Assembly: GCA_025531455.1 (NCBI GenBank)
Contig: JAMYHL010000122.1
Coordinates: forward strand, 1 to 64,000
Length of the DNA stretch: 64,000 bases
Origin: Apiotrichum sp. Y4204
Taxonomy: Eukaryota > Basidiomycota > Tremellomycetes > Trichosporonales > Trichosporonaceae
Direction of reading: 5' to 3'
Part shown: positions 1 through 11,900 of the stretch, in pieces
How the letters are laid out: each line of letters opens with the position of its first letter
How positions within the stretch are numbered: position 1 is the first letter of the stretch
Notes under the pieces: model-generated
The model's input: the letters and a program-made list of their open reading frames with translations, nothing else
Told to the model about the DNA's origin: nothing
Databases searched by the model: none
Program-made: the position numbers and the translations under genes

Positions 1-1093
1 GATTCCAGCGATTCCAGTTTTCCCATAGAGCGAGGACGCCCGTCCATAGACCTGAGATGACACGCCAGTGTTGTGTAAAGCGACCGGAGGGACAGCTGAC
101 CACAAGAAGATTAGGCGTGATCGTGATCGTCACATCTGAAACATGGGACATGGACATGTCTTGAAATGACTCACTGGATCACTGGAATCAAACTCCAGAC
201 ACTCATAATGACTGACGCGAGACCAGCTCACCAGCCTCCAGGCACACGCACACTCGCACGCGCCTCACGTCCATCCAACTTTCCCGATCACAAGTCCAAA
301 GTCGGGAACCCACGGAGCGTCACACCAACACCAACTCATCGCCATTCGCTTAACATGACTTTGCGACATGCCAACAACTATCGGACTTGGCAACTTTGAA
401 CATCGATCCTATTACTGCGGAACGGCACGCTGGCCAACACGTACCTGCACAGCCCTGGGTGTTTCGAGGGTCACGGGCTACAGCAACCCCGGTATCCACG
501 TTCGACGCACAGAAAGTCGCCGTTGTCTTGGAAATACAACTTGTCCTGACATCCATCTCGTGCGCCCATGAAGCGAGAAGATGCTGTACTGTAGCGATAT
601 TCAGAATCTCCCGCATGCGCAACGGACAATAGCGCAGAGATCTCCGCATTAGGGTTACAGATATCATGGATCTCATGGCCTCATATCGATCGTCTTGGCG
701 TCCTGGCGTCCTCACCTGTCCGCGCTCAAAATCCGCTAGATCAGGCTCCAGTATGTCTTGATGTCTTGGGTATGCATATTACGCCAATGCCACGATACCG
801 TCTCCGATTATACTGTCGCCGAAATGGTACTGTCGTCTAAAGATGGGGTTGGAACGCTGTATGATATTGACGCTTGACGGGTATGCGTACGAGGCACCTG
901 AGGACCATGGTGGTATGGTACAAGAGAACATACACGTTCGGGTCGCTGTTCGGCTGAGACTACAAACAAGCGAACAGGCTCCTGTGCCACATTGCAGAGT
1001 GCAAAGGCCATGATACCTCAGCAAGATATATAACGAGGCCCTGTAGCCTTATGTCTGTTCCTCGCAAACCGCCAACCCCCGAGCCTTAGTACA
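1..1093. other. intergenic, no gene recognised
   Basis: Both strands contain only short open frames without recognisable protein features, continuous coding signal or convincing splice sites. The right end serves as the promoter of the cysteine-rich secreted protein gene. Confidence 0.6.
1027..1033 (+). promoter_or_regulatory. TATA-like element upstream of the secreted protein gene
   Basis: The motif TATATAA lies 61 bases before the ATG at 1094, a plausible core-promoter position for a basidiomycete gene. The assignment rests on motif and spacing only. Confidence 0.45.
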
Positions 1094-1712
1094 ATGCTCT
1101 TCAAGCTCCTTCTCGCCGCCACGCTCGTCGCATCCGCCCCCGCCGCCCCTGCCGAGGGGTCGGGGCACGCGGAGCACTCGACGCCAGTAATCGTGGCCAC
1201 TGGTCCCGAGCTCGGTGGGCCCGCTCTCCAACTCGACCTCGAACTTGACCCGCAGCTCGAAAAGCGCCAGGCCGGAAGGGGCCGCTGCCCGCAGCACTCG
1301 GCGTATTGGTGCGGCACGCACTGCGTGCTCAAGACCCAGCCCTGCTGCTACGGTTGTGAGTGCCCTTTGATATGACGTAAAGCCCAAAGCCCTGCTGACA
1401 TGCCAGCGTCGGCGAGCGCCATGTACTGCGCCGAATATCAGCGGTGCGAGAGGGACGGTAATGGTTTCAAGTGCGTTTATTAGACCGCCGCAGCGTGCCC
1501 CATCAATGGACGTACATAGGAAGGCACACGCTGAGTAATGGCTCAATCCTGGTGATGTTATTACCTGCCTCTTCCATCAATGCTGCGCAGGCGTTTCGGA
1601 TGCTGCAGAACTGTCTTCTCGCAGACTCTACCCCGCTGGTCAGGGGGGTTACGGGTGCTCGTATTGTCCCAAGAAGGCGGATGGCAGCAAGGAGTGCTAC
1701 CTTTTTGAGTAG
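1094..1712 (+). CDS. small secreted cysteine-rich protein with Kex2-type cleavage site
   Basis: Proposed exons are 1094-1355, 1407-1470 and 1625-1712, giving 137 residues; all junctions keep frame and use GT-AG (introns 51 and 154 nt). The first 18-20 residues (MLFKLLLAATLVASAPAA) form a signal peptide. A 37-residue Cys-free pro-region ends in Glu-Lys-Arg at residues 56-58, a Kex2-type processing site. The predicted mature chain of 79 residues has ten cysteines, including a Cys-Cys pair near residue 84 and a CSYC pair near the C terminus. An even Cys count suggests a disulfide-bonded extracellular mini-protein. Exon 3 is supported by the cysteine-rich frame that ends GSKECYLFE. I do not recognise the family. 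It could be an effector-like, adhesive or antimicrobial peptide, or a hydrophobin-like surface protein, although the spacing does not fit hydrophobins. The longer second intron is the weakest part of the model. Confidence 0.65.
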
Positions 1713-1831
1713 GCCTTGGACAGTCAGATGTGAATGCGCGTACAGTATGCCAGACGTTGCCCCGTAAGTGGAATCCATGTTAGTAGATAGTGAGCAGGCT
1801 GCGGGCCAAGGTGACAATGCAATGCAGAATG

Positions 1832-4466
1832 CTAAATCGCGCGCGCGAGCACGCCAAGCGCGGCCTCACACCCGAGGCGCACGACCTCGCCAGCGAGCTC
1901 AGTCGTGCCCTTTGCGGGCGTCTTCGTGATTCCCTGTATCGCCCACGCGAGGCCGCCCGCCAGTTCGGGCGCGGCGAGGGCCTTGTCGAACGGCGCCTCG
2001 ACCGCCTCGGGGTCCATGTCCGCAATGGTAAATCCCTTCGGGAGGCGGAGGAGCGGGGACGTGCTCTGTGTCGACACAAGAAGCGTGCGGAGGAGCGTGT
2101 CGAGGAACCGGCGTGTCGCCTTGGACATGTCCGTAAAGTCGAGCACCTTGAGAATCGTCATGTCCACACTGCCCCGCGCGAAGAGGAAGGCAAGCGTGCG
2201 CGCCACGTTTCCCGCCCGCTCATCGGACACCCCGCCGTCGTCCAGTTCGCGGAGCAGATCCCACACGGCGTACTGCAGCGTGAACCGGTGGTCGTAGCTG
2301 TTCGCGCAGAGGAGGTTGAGCACGAGCGTGTAGTACGGGTTGTACGCGCCCTCCATGCCGCAGCAGTGGAGGGTGACGCGCACAAACTCGCGCTGCTGCA
2401 CGTGCGTGAGCCTGAGCGCGTGCAGCCGGTCGACGGCGTGCTGGCAGTCCTCGCTCGTGAGGAGAGTGACGAACACGCTTCGCCGCACGTCCGTGTTCAT
2501 TCCCTGCTTGCGTGCAAAGTCGAGAATCACCTCTTCGTCCTCCTGCTCGTCGACTGTTTTCGCCTTCTTCTTCGCGCTCTTGGAAAGAGCACCGGCTTTC
2601 TCAACGAGCGGGTTGCCGGACCAGCCCGCACCGACGAGCCACCACTTTCCGCGCGCGTCCGCCGAGAGCAGGTCCGCGAGGCCGACACGCAGGGGCTCCG
2701 GTGCGAGAACTGGGGTCAGTTTTTCCGTTCCACATTTTGACACTCACGCCGCCGCTTCTTCCCCAGACCACCGAGGAAACGCCGCATTCGCGCCACGTCC
2801 TCGCGCTCAATGCCGAGACCCTTCTTCTTCCCGCTCTGGAGCGCAACAAGCGTCTCGACCATGAAGCGCGCACGCGTCGTCATGTCCTTGTCCCGTCCGC
2901 GCGTGCGCTCCTGCACGAGGGCGACAATGTCCTTGAGACTTGCCGGGTCGTCAGCGCGGAGCTGGGAGCCGCAGCCTGCCGTTAGTGTTGTAAGGTCACA
3001 AGTGCCCACATTTGAGAATCTTCATTAGGCCCTCGACGTTCCGCTCGCTTAGCAGCTCGTCGCCCTCGCCGATGAAACCGCGCACGAGGTCGTAGATGAG
3101 CCCTGCGCCGATCACGCCGGCATTGTATAGCTCGGCGATGAGCGTGAGGAGGTTGAACGTCTCCTTGTGCGTGTCCACCTCGTTGTCCTCTGTTACCTGT
3201 GGCTCCGCAGCCGTTACGAGCTCAGCGGCCAGGGAATGGTACCGCTTAACAAGCGTCTGCACAAAGTGCGCGCCAAACTCGAGCCCGATGACGCGGTGCA
3301 GCGCGCCGACGAGCGTCGCGTAAAGCACGACGAACGAGTCCAAAAGGTTTGTCCGCGAACCAATCATCGCAATGATCTGGCCCGTAAGAGTCGTCGTCAC
3401 GTCGTTGCGGCTGTACTCGCCAAACAGCTTCTCGACCTCGGCGAGGATCGAGTCCAGGTTGGCTTCGGAGAGCCTGCGGTCAGTACTGAACCACTGCGCA
3501 CTCACTTGTTGAGCAAACCCTGGGCCTTGCGTTCCAGCTTGCCGCGCTCAAGCGCCTTTCCGCTGTCGCCTGCCGCCTTCTCCGCAAGCATCGCCGCACG
3601 GAGGTGCGGCGGAATGTAGCGAGTTGTCTCTGCCGGTGCTTCTGGAGCAGCAGCTGTGGGGTCCTGAGCGGAAGTCGGCGCGTCTTTGCTATCCGAGTGC
3701 GCTTCTTCAGAGTCGTCATCACCGTCGTCGTGGTCCTCTTCCTCCTCCTCATTCTCCTCTTCCTCATCGTCACTCTCCTCCTCCTCCTCATCATCGTCGT
3801 CTCCCTCGCTCAGATCAACCTCGTCGTCGCTGACCCCAAAGTCCGTGAACCCCATCCCCTCCACCTGCTCTTCCTCGTCGCTGTCGGACAGATCTCCGCG
3901 ACTGAGCTTCCCGCTCTCCATGCGCTCCGTGAAGTCGAGGATATCTACAGTTAGCCTCACACCCATCTTTAAACTCACCATCAAGGCCGTCACTGTCTTC
4001 CCCGCCCTCCTTCTTGAGCATGTACTCAAGCCACTCGATTTCGCGGTCCTCCAAGTCTCCGTCGTCCTGCGGAAGCACAAGCTCCTTGGATTTCTTCTTC
4101 TTCCCGCCATCCTCTGTTTTCCGTTTATCCCCCTTCGCCTTGGTCGTCGACTTCGGTTTGGCTGCCGGCGCCTCGACTTTTGCCCGTTTCCGCTCTGGCT
4201 CAGGCTCAGGCGACGCCGCGCGCTTGGCGGGCTTTCCAGACGGCCGCTCATCTCTCCGCGCGCTTCCACCCCCCTCTCCGCGCGACTGCCGCGGAGGCGG
4301 GCCCTTGCGCGCAGCCTTGCGCTGCTCCTTCCGTGATGGTCCCCGCGCCTTGCCTTTCGTCAGCCAAAATACCAGGGCTGGACTCACCATATTTGCTCTC
4401 CACCTCGTCCATCAGCGTGGCAGGCAGCTTGGGTCCGCCGAAGCGCGGGCCGCGGTTCCGAGACAT
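1832..4466 (-). CDS. SGD1: nucleolar MIF4G/MA3 domain protein (Sgd1/NOM1 family)
   Basis: Exons on the minus strand are 4466-4388, 4353-3979, 3944-3506, 3473-3010, 2975-2748 and 2709-1832, coding for 820 residues. Introns are only 32-38 nt. The start is the ATG at 4466 (MSRNRGPRFGGPKLPATLMD). Residues 27-150 are basic and low-complexity, with nuclear/nucleolar localisation signals. Residues 150-270 carry long Asp/Glu runs. A MIF4G-type helical domain spans about residues 299-500 (it begins with LSEANLDSILAEVEKLF). An MA3 domain follows at about 598-720, with the family signatures MNTDVRRSVFV and YNPYYTLVLNLLC. In yeast and humans this family is nucleolar, needed for 18S rRNA and 40S maturation, and binds an eIF4A-like helicase (Fal1/eIF4A3). 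Length and domain order match the family. The gene is divergent from the She3-like giant gene. Confidence 0.93.
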
Positions 4467-5977
4467 TGTTGCTAGTGGTAATGTTTTGGGAAGAATGTCG
4501 AGCTGGATGTTGGATTGATTGCCTTTTCTTGTGGTGGAGGTGTGTGAGGAAGACTTTTTGGGTGGCGACCTTGCAGAAGGATCACGTGACATTGAACTTT
4601 CGGGAGTTCAGGAATCAGGGAATCGATGAAACGCGTCGCCCCGAGATGCCAGATGATGGTGTGCTCCGTACAAAGTGTGATGATCTCCACGCCTGCTCCG
4701 TCGCCGACGCCGCGTCTCTACGAGTTCGGCTACGACACGCGCGATGCGCTACACATGTCGCCATTGACTGTCGCGTCGGCGACGCGTTGATGGATTGAAT
4801 GCCCCACATCGATTTTCGCATGCGATCAAGGAGCTCGAACATCTCCTCCATCGCATCCATCGACCTTCCTAACCCATCCTCGTTTTCCATTCCATGCACG
4901 CTGTCGCCGACCGTTTGCTCGCCTCACTCCACTCTAGACCGCTGCAGTCCCGATCCCACTCCGTTCCGCGCGGACCGCGTTCTGAGAGAGTGGTAGATTT
5001 TCTCGGTATCGTTTCAACGATCCATGTGCCCGAAATGTTGCCGTGTCTAGGGACGCGTCGCGACAAATGCCCCTCCCCGTCCTCAACACCACCTGAAAAG
5101 AAATGAACATGACCCAAAAGATGCAGAAAAAGCTTGTGTCCAGCTCGTCTATGCACTAGAAGGTACCCGCATCTCTCCGTCAATGCTCGGCGTCGGACAC
5201 GAACAAGGTGAGCGGCGGAGATATACTGTTGCAGCTGGTGGTCTGTGCGCCATCGCCATCGCCACCGCCGCCGCCGCCGCCGCCATTGTGCTCACCCTCG
5301 TGGAACAGTCCAGTCCAGTCCCGTACCCTTCGACGGGGAGACAGCCCCCAACGTGGATTACCCAGTCGTCATCTGCTCATTTTTTTTTACCCTCCTCTTC
5401 ATCGCTGTTCCCTATTCTCCTCCCACTCTCTGTCTCTCCGTCTCTCGTTGTCTGTCACTGCCCGCGCACCGCACGAACCAAAAGCGCAAGCTCGTCAAAC
5501 ACCCACCTTCTCTGAGGGGGCAGCATTCGACCACCCATTCACCCAACGCTCTCCCTCTCTCGAACACTCTCCTCTTCATTCCGCCGCGTGACACGTCTCG
5601 CCGTCATCTCCTCCGTCCCTTCCCCTCTTGTTCGTAGTTGCGACAGAACTATATATACAACCGCGAGGGCCGCGAACGAACGCGATAACGATAACGACGT
5701 CTGGTCACGACTGAAACTCTAGGATACTTTCCAGGTACCTTCTGTTCTCTTCTCTCTTCCCCTCTTCGGAAGCGGCAAATAGATCAAATAGACATTCTCA
5801 CTTCACACTAGACGTCCTTCATTCTCATCCCCATTCTCAATCCCAACTCTCATTCTTGTACTACCCACATTCCCTCCTATTCCCATCCGGCAGTGCTGGC
5901 ACCGTCGACGGACTCTGGCAGCTGGTTCTGCGCAACCTTTCGCTCAACGATACTCGCCTTGACACATACCCATTGCT
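4467..5977. promoter_or_regulatory. divergent intergenic region between SGD1 and the She3-like gene
   Basis: No coding frame here looks real. The half nearest the giant gene is pyrimidine-rich, with a short GCC-repeat run around 5264-5285 and CT-rich tracts from 5380 to 5640, as expected of a leader or promoter. The region must hold the promoters of both flanking genes. Confidence 0.55.
5651..5658 (+). promoter_or_regulatory. TATA-like element for the She3-like gene
   Basis: The sequence ATATATAC follows CT-rich DNA about 320 bases before the proposed ATG at 5978, so it would imply a long 5' leader. The call is based on motif only. Confidence 0.35.
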
Positions 5978-8900
5978 ATGAATAGCACGACCGGCCTCGC
6001 AAACGGCACGATCGCAGCGCGGCGGCGCGCATTCGACCGCCATACTCCGGGCGACATTGTCCCCTCACCAATGTCGCGCACGGGTTCACCATGCGGCAGT
6101 CCACTCACATCGGTACCCTCTCCTGGCCGGTTACAAAGTCCGAACACGCCGTCACCGACCGGCAAGACATCGCGCATGCTCCAAGAACTCCAGAATGAGC
6201 TCGACAGCACCAAAGCGCAGCTCGAGCGTTCCAAACTCGAGGTCCGGAGCTGCCGCCGAGAAATCGGTACTGTGAGTCTTCCTCCCCCGCTTCTCTCCCA
6301 CCTGCTGGGTCTTTTTCCTTGCTCGGCACTCACTGACGCCAGCTCCTGCGCCGCGAGGGCGACTCCAAGGACATGCGAGAGCGCATGCGCTCCGAATCCG
6401 AGGCGCTCAACAGTGTCATAGAGCGTAAGGAGCGCATCGCAGCCGGTGAGTTTCAGATCCAATTCTAGGCGTTCACTCAATTCCGCCACCTGCCTTGCCT
6501 TGCCGCCCGTCCTGGACTGACCCTTCCCAGATGCGCTGGAACGCGTGCGCGCGGCCGAGAACGCAGCTGCGCACCACATGGAGGAACGACAGGCCATCGA
6601 GGAGCGCGCAGGCGAGCGCGTCGCGCGTGCCGAGGCCGGTCGCGCCGCTGCAGAAGGGGGGCAGGCGCGCGCCGAGGCCGAAGCGTGCGCCCTCCGCGAT
6701 AGCGTGCGGTCGCTCCGTGAAGTTTGGGCGCGCGATGTGGCGGAATGCCGCCGGGAGATGGAGCGGCTCGCGAGACAGATGCGCAGCGAGCGAGAAGATG
6801 CTGCTGCCAAGCGCAAGGAGCTGCTGGAACTCGTGCAGGCACAGGCGTGAGTCCAGCTGATTCGCCTTCGAGTAGCTGGACCATCGCTGACCGCAGTATC
6901 GAGCATCAAGGGATAGCGTCGCTCGTCGAGCAGATGGAGGTGCAGCGTGTCAAGGCTGCGCGCGCGTTTCAGATAGACACGGAGCACTTCGAGGCCGAAA
7001 TCGGTAGTCTACGCGCTGCCATGGCGCGCAGCGAAGAAGACGCGGAGCAGGCCCGTACACTTGCGAGGTGGGTAACGACACTGGCGGCGCTGACAACAGG
7101 GAACTCTCAGAGGAGGTCGCGCGCCTGCGGCAGGTGAACACGCGCTCGGTTGCCGAGCACATCCGTAAGAGCAGCATGGAGGAGCGGAAGGCGCAGGTCG
7201 AGCGCGGCACGCAGTCCGACAAGCGTGATGCGGTCGAGGCCGGCGCACAAACCGAGTGGATGGCGCTGCCAGCATCGCCACACGAGCTGCCTCAAGGGGC
7301 CTTGCGCGACGCCGAGACCCAATTCTCCTCACCCAAATCGTCGTCCGCGCCACTTGTCGCTGCGGCTGCGATCGCCACGGCCGCTGTCGCTGTCTCAGGC
7401 CTGGTGGGGCTCGCTAGATCGCCCTCGCACGCGTTGGAGAAATCGCATGACCTGGAGCTGCTGGAGGAAGCCCCGCTGGCTCGCAATGACTCGATCTCCG
7501 AAATCTCCGCGCTGCTGGAATGCCCGCCGTCTCCGTCGACGTCCGTTGTCGATCGTGAGCTGTCGGAGGCGTCTCCACCATGCACACCTCGTAACGAAGT
7601 GTCAAACCGCACATTGGAACACGAACAGCACGACTCGGCGCCGATTGTCGTTCTCTTGAAACCAGTCGACAGCGATGCCGAGTCGGACGCGGCTACTTCA
7701 GACCACGAGGTTGTGATTGTGCCTTCTCCTGCATACCTTGAAGAAGAGAAGGCGAAGGGGCTCTTGCCTCACGAGCCGGAACCGCAATCGCCACTGCAGA
7801 TGGCGGAGGAAATGCCAGAGGAAGCCTTCGTTGAGGTGGTATCATCGACATGCCAGCCAAAGGCCGAGGCGGAGAGAATGGCACCAGCACAGCTCTCCGA
7901 AGTGCCCCCTGATGGCGAGGATAGCCCATTGGCCCGTGCTCTCCGCCTGGTAGCGTCTGGCACCGTTGCCGAACGTACCTCCGAGGCCGACGGCTATGAG
8001 TCCGGCGACGAATCCCACTCCGCCAACGACTCCATTGCTTCCATCTCTTCCCCCGCCGATGTCTACCCTGGCGACTACTCACCCGGCCCTTACTCTCCCG
8101 CACCGTATTCACCGTCAGGCTACTCGTACTCTCCGGCAGAATACTCGTCGGCAGGATACTCGCCGTACTCGCCTGCCTTCTCCTCCAGGGCGGCGAGCAT
8201 ACAGTCGACTTACTCCGATGAAGATGGCACTATGAATGAGACGGTCGAGAACGAGGCGCCCGCTGCGGTCAAGACGGACGACGAGCCCGAGGCAGTCGTG
8301 GTCATTGGTGCGTTCGATACCGTCGACACTTTCGTCACCGTCCCGGCCTCGCCTGAACCAACCATCGCCGACGGCGAGGGATTGCCCGACAGTGCCGCGC
8401 TTCCGGACGCTCTGCCCATCAGAGACGCAACGCATAATGCCGTTCCCGAAATGCGCACGAGCATTGACTCGGACAAGACCGTGTATGACGCAGAGGCAGC
8501 CGTTCACAGCAAGGCTGAACAGAGTGCGACCCGTGATCTTCCTCGCATGGAACCTTCAGTGGACGCATTACCGATCCCGCAGCTCACTATCTCAGTTCCG
8601 GCCGTGGAGCGCGCAGTTGAGCCCGATGGGCACGTCGCCCCTGCTGTGACTGCCACCGCCGTCGCCGCCCTACCCGTCGCCGCTGTTCTTCACAATGTAT
8701 TTGCGCCCGCTGAGCCCGTTCAAATAGCCGCGTCGGTGGTGTCCATCGAGGGCTCTGCGCAGCCTAGGGAACTTATCGACGGCACCGAGCCTTTGGCGCA
8801 TGCTGAGGCCGCTGAACCTGTTGAGCCTGGTACGCCTTTCGGCGGTGCCGAGCCTGCCGTTGACGATTTCAATGAGACAGTCGACGTTGCCGAGTCTCCC

Positions 8901-11900
8901 GAACCTACCGAATGTAGCGTTCCCATCGATTCTTGCCGGAACGCGGAGCCCTTGGAACCCGCTGAACCCATTGCATCAGTCATCCTGATGTCACCCACAA
9001 CCGACTTGTCCTTCACCACGCCGACACCACACGAGTCACGACTTCCCGATACCACTCCAGACCGCTACAGCCTGGGCTCCGTCCCGACGCCTGACACAAC
9101 CCAGTTGGTTACGCCCGAGTCAAGGACCATCTCCGTGGTAAGGGATGTGACTGATGAGGGGCTGCACGCGCTTTACAACGACCTCGACGGCGAAGATAAG
9201 CACGGCGAGGAGCTCACCCCGACGCCTCGGGGCTTCGCTCTCCCCGTCGTGCCTCTTGTGGTTATTCAAGACTCGACGCCCATCTCGTCTGAACCTCACA
9301 CGCCCATTGTCGCAGTGGCAACACCGGCGGAAGCCGTGCCGGAGTCTCACGCCACTCGGGAGATTGGGAAAGACGTATCTGCCATGATGGGTTCTGTGGA
9401 GGATAATTTCCGTCCCGAGGAGATCCCGTTGCCAGAGGATGAGAATGACATCCTGTTTGAGGGTGCTACCTTGCCGGTAAACGACCTCTTGGATGACAGA
9501 GTTCCCTTGCCTCGGATCGATCCGATGGAGGATGTCCCCCTGTACGACGAGGACATCGTTTCCGAGGCAGTCTCCTCGCCAGTAAATGTCCTTCCGTTTC
9601 CGGACAGCACGTCGCCCAAGGTCGTCCGCTCGCCGCAGGACATTCCACTGCCCGAGAAGGATTTCCTGCCAGAGGACGTCCCGTTACCCGAGTCCGTGGC
9701 AGACACGGAGGAGGTACGTGATGATGATGAGTCCATCTTCGAGTCCCACGGCGAACACGAGGCGAATGAGGTCGAAGCTATTGAGGATATCCTGGCTTCA
9801 TCGCCTGCCGCCGCCTCCGAAGAATCCACCACCGACCCCGAACCGTCCGTCCGTGACATCGCCGAGTCCCACCCTTCCACGGCCGCGGCAGCCATACCGC
9901 CGACCCCTCAGTCTCTTCCGCCTTTTCTGGATATGGCCCACGATACTCCCTCTCCTGGCACTGAAGATATTTTCATGCCCGCGCCCGCCGCCGAGGTGGC
10001 TGCAGATTCTGGAGCCCGCTCCGTGGCCGATGGTCCTACGGCGAATCCTGACGAGGATGGGAATTGCGTCCTCGACTTGTCCGAGGCCGAAGCAAGCCCG
10101 CCCCAGTCGGTGTCCGCTTTGGCCTCCTCCACGAGCAGCATGCTCAACGTGCCGACACCTAGTTCTGAATCAGACGATGGCGACGCTGCGAACACACCAG
10201 AGGACTCCAGCGACAGCGACTGGGCGAGCATTCATGCCAATGAGGAGAGCGCGGACGCGTCCCTCGTCATCTCTGTGCCGACCGAGGACCCATCGCCGGT
10301 TATCTCAGTGCCAGAATCTGTTGAAGCTTCTCCGGAGCAGCTGACTTGTTCTCTTCCTGAGACACCAGTCGACCCCGTGTCCATCGCCCTCCCAGTGTCG
10401 CCTGCTGCCTCTCCGATCGTTCACCCAACACCACTGGCGGTGCCGACAGACCTGAGTCGGTCGGTGGACGACCCAAAGATCGTCGCCCCGGCGGCTGTGT
10501 CTCTCCCCGACTCGCCCATTGAAGAGTCCATTGCCCAACCAGACTTGGAAAGCGAGTACGACGGTGAGACTGAAGATGGTGTACCGTTCGAAGGTACGGA
10601 GGAGCCAACGCTGTCCCCAGTCGCGGCCTCTACAACGTCGCTTGACTACGTAGCAACAAACCTATCTCGGCCAATTGACCCTTCGGACGCGACGGTTGCT
10701 CCGACCGCACTTCCGCTTCCGGACTCTCCCATCGAAGAGTCTTTCGGCGTGCTCTCGGATTCGGAGAGCGAATGTGACAGCGAGCCCGAGCGACTAACGT
10801 TTGAGGATGTTGGCGAACCGGCTCAGGTTGAGGGTACCGCGCCACCCTCTTCTATTCCCCCAACCGCGGGGTCGTCCTCGTCGATCGAGTCACAAGAGAC
10901 GAATCTGCCCCCGACTGCAATTCCACTCCCAGACTCGCCTATAGACGAGTTTAGTGCGTTGGCTGATTTCGAGAGCGAGTACGGCAGCGAGGAGGATAAC
11001 GAGTCTGCGGACACCTCACCGTTCCGCGACGTCGAGGAGCCTGTGCCGTCCCAAGGTGTCGCAGTATCACCCATTTCCACATCTTCGCTTGAGGATACAT
11101 CTAGGACCGCGACTCGGTCGCTCCATCAGCCTCTGACCGGGGAGACAACTATGGCTCCCATCGCTCTGCCTTCTCCTGACTCCCCCACTGAGGAGACATT
11201 CGGCGTGGAAAATGATTCGGAGAGCGAGTACGACAGCGAGCCCGAGGCAGCGGCCCTTTCGGTAGAGGAGTCGACGCCACCCCCAACACTTCTGGACGTA
11301 CCTATGGACTCGACTCGGTCGATTGGACAGCCGCCGTCTGGGCACGCAGAGACGCATGCCTCCCCGAATGCTCTGCCTCTTCCCGACTCCCTAGTTGAAG
11401 ATACTTTCGTCCCGACGCCAGACTCGGACAGCGAATACGACAGTGAACCCGAGAGCGAATACAATAACGAAGGTCAGGAGGGCTTGCCGGCCACGGACGT
11501 TGCGATATCGCCACTTGAGGCTTCCGCGGTTCCGCTCCCAGAATCTCCTGTCGAGGAAACCTTCGCCCTGTCTCCCGCATGCCGAGCGATAAATGCGGAT
11601 GAGCTGTCGGAAACTGAACACATGGGTCTCACGGTTCCGCTTCCTGACACGCCGGCATCTGCGTCCTCGTCGCTGCCTGCAGTTGCCTCACGGAGTTTTG
11701 TCGAGGGCCCGGTGGAAGTGAACGCGTCCTCACGGCTTGAAGAGGATGCTCGCATTGAGCAGTCGGCACCCATTGGTTTCGCCGCTTCCTCACTGCCCGA
11801 TGTACCCGACACCCCGTTCTCCGAGGTCTTCCCATCGCCAACAATTGCTCCGTGTGATGTTATTGAGGCGCCAGCCGACGCAGACGTGCCGCTGCTGTTT

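Noticed and set aside
1790..2740. 316-codon open frame on the plus strand
   Set aside because: It is the antisense shadow of the SGD1 MA3 exon; the minus-strand frame has clear family motifs.
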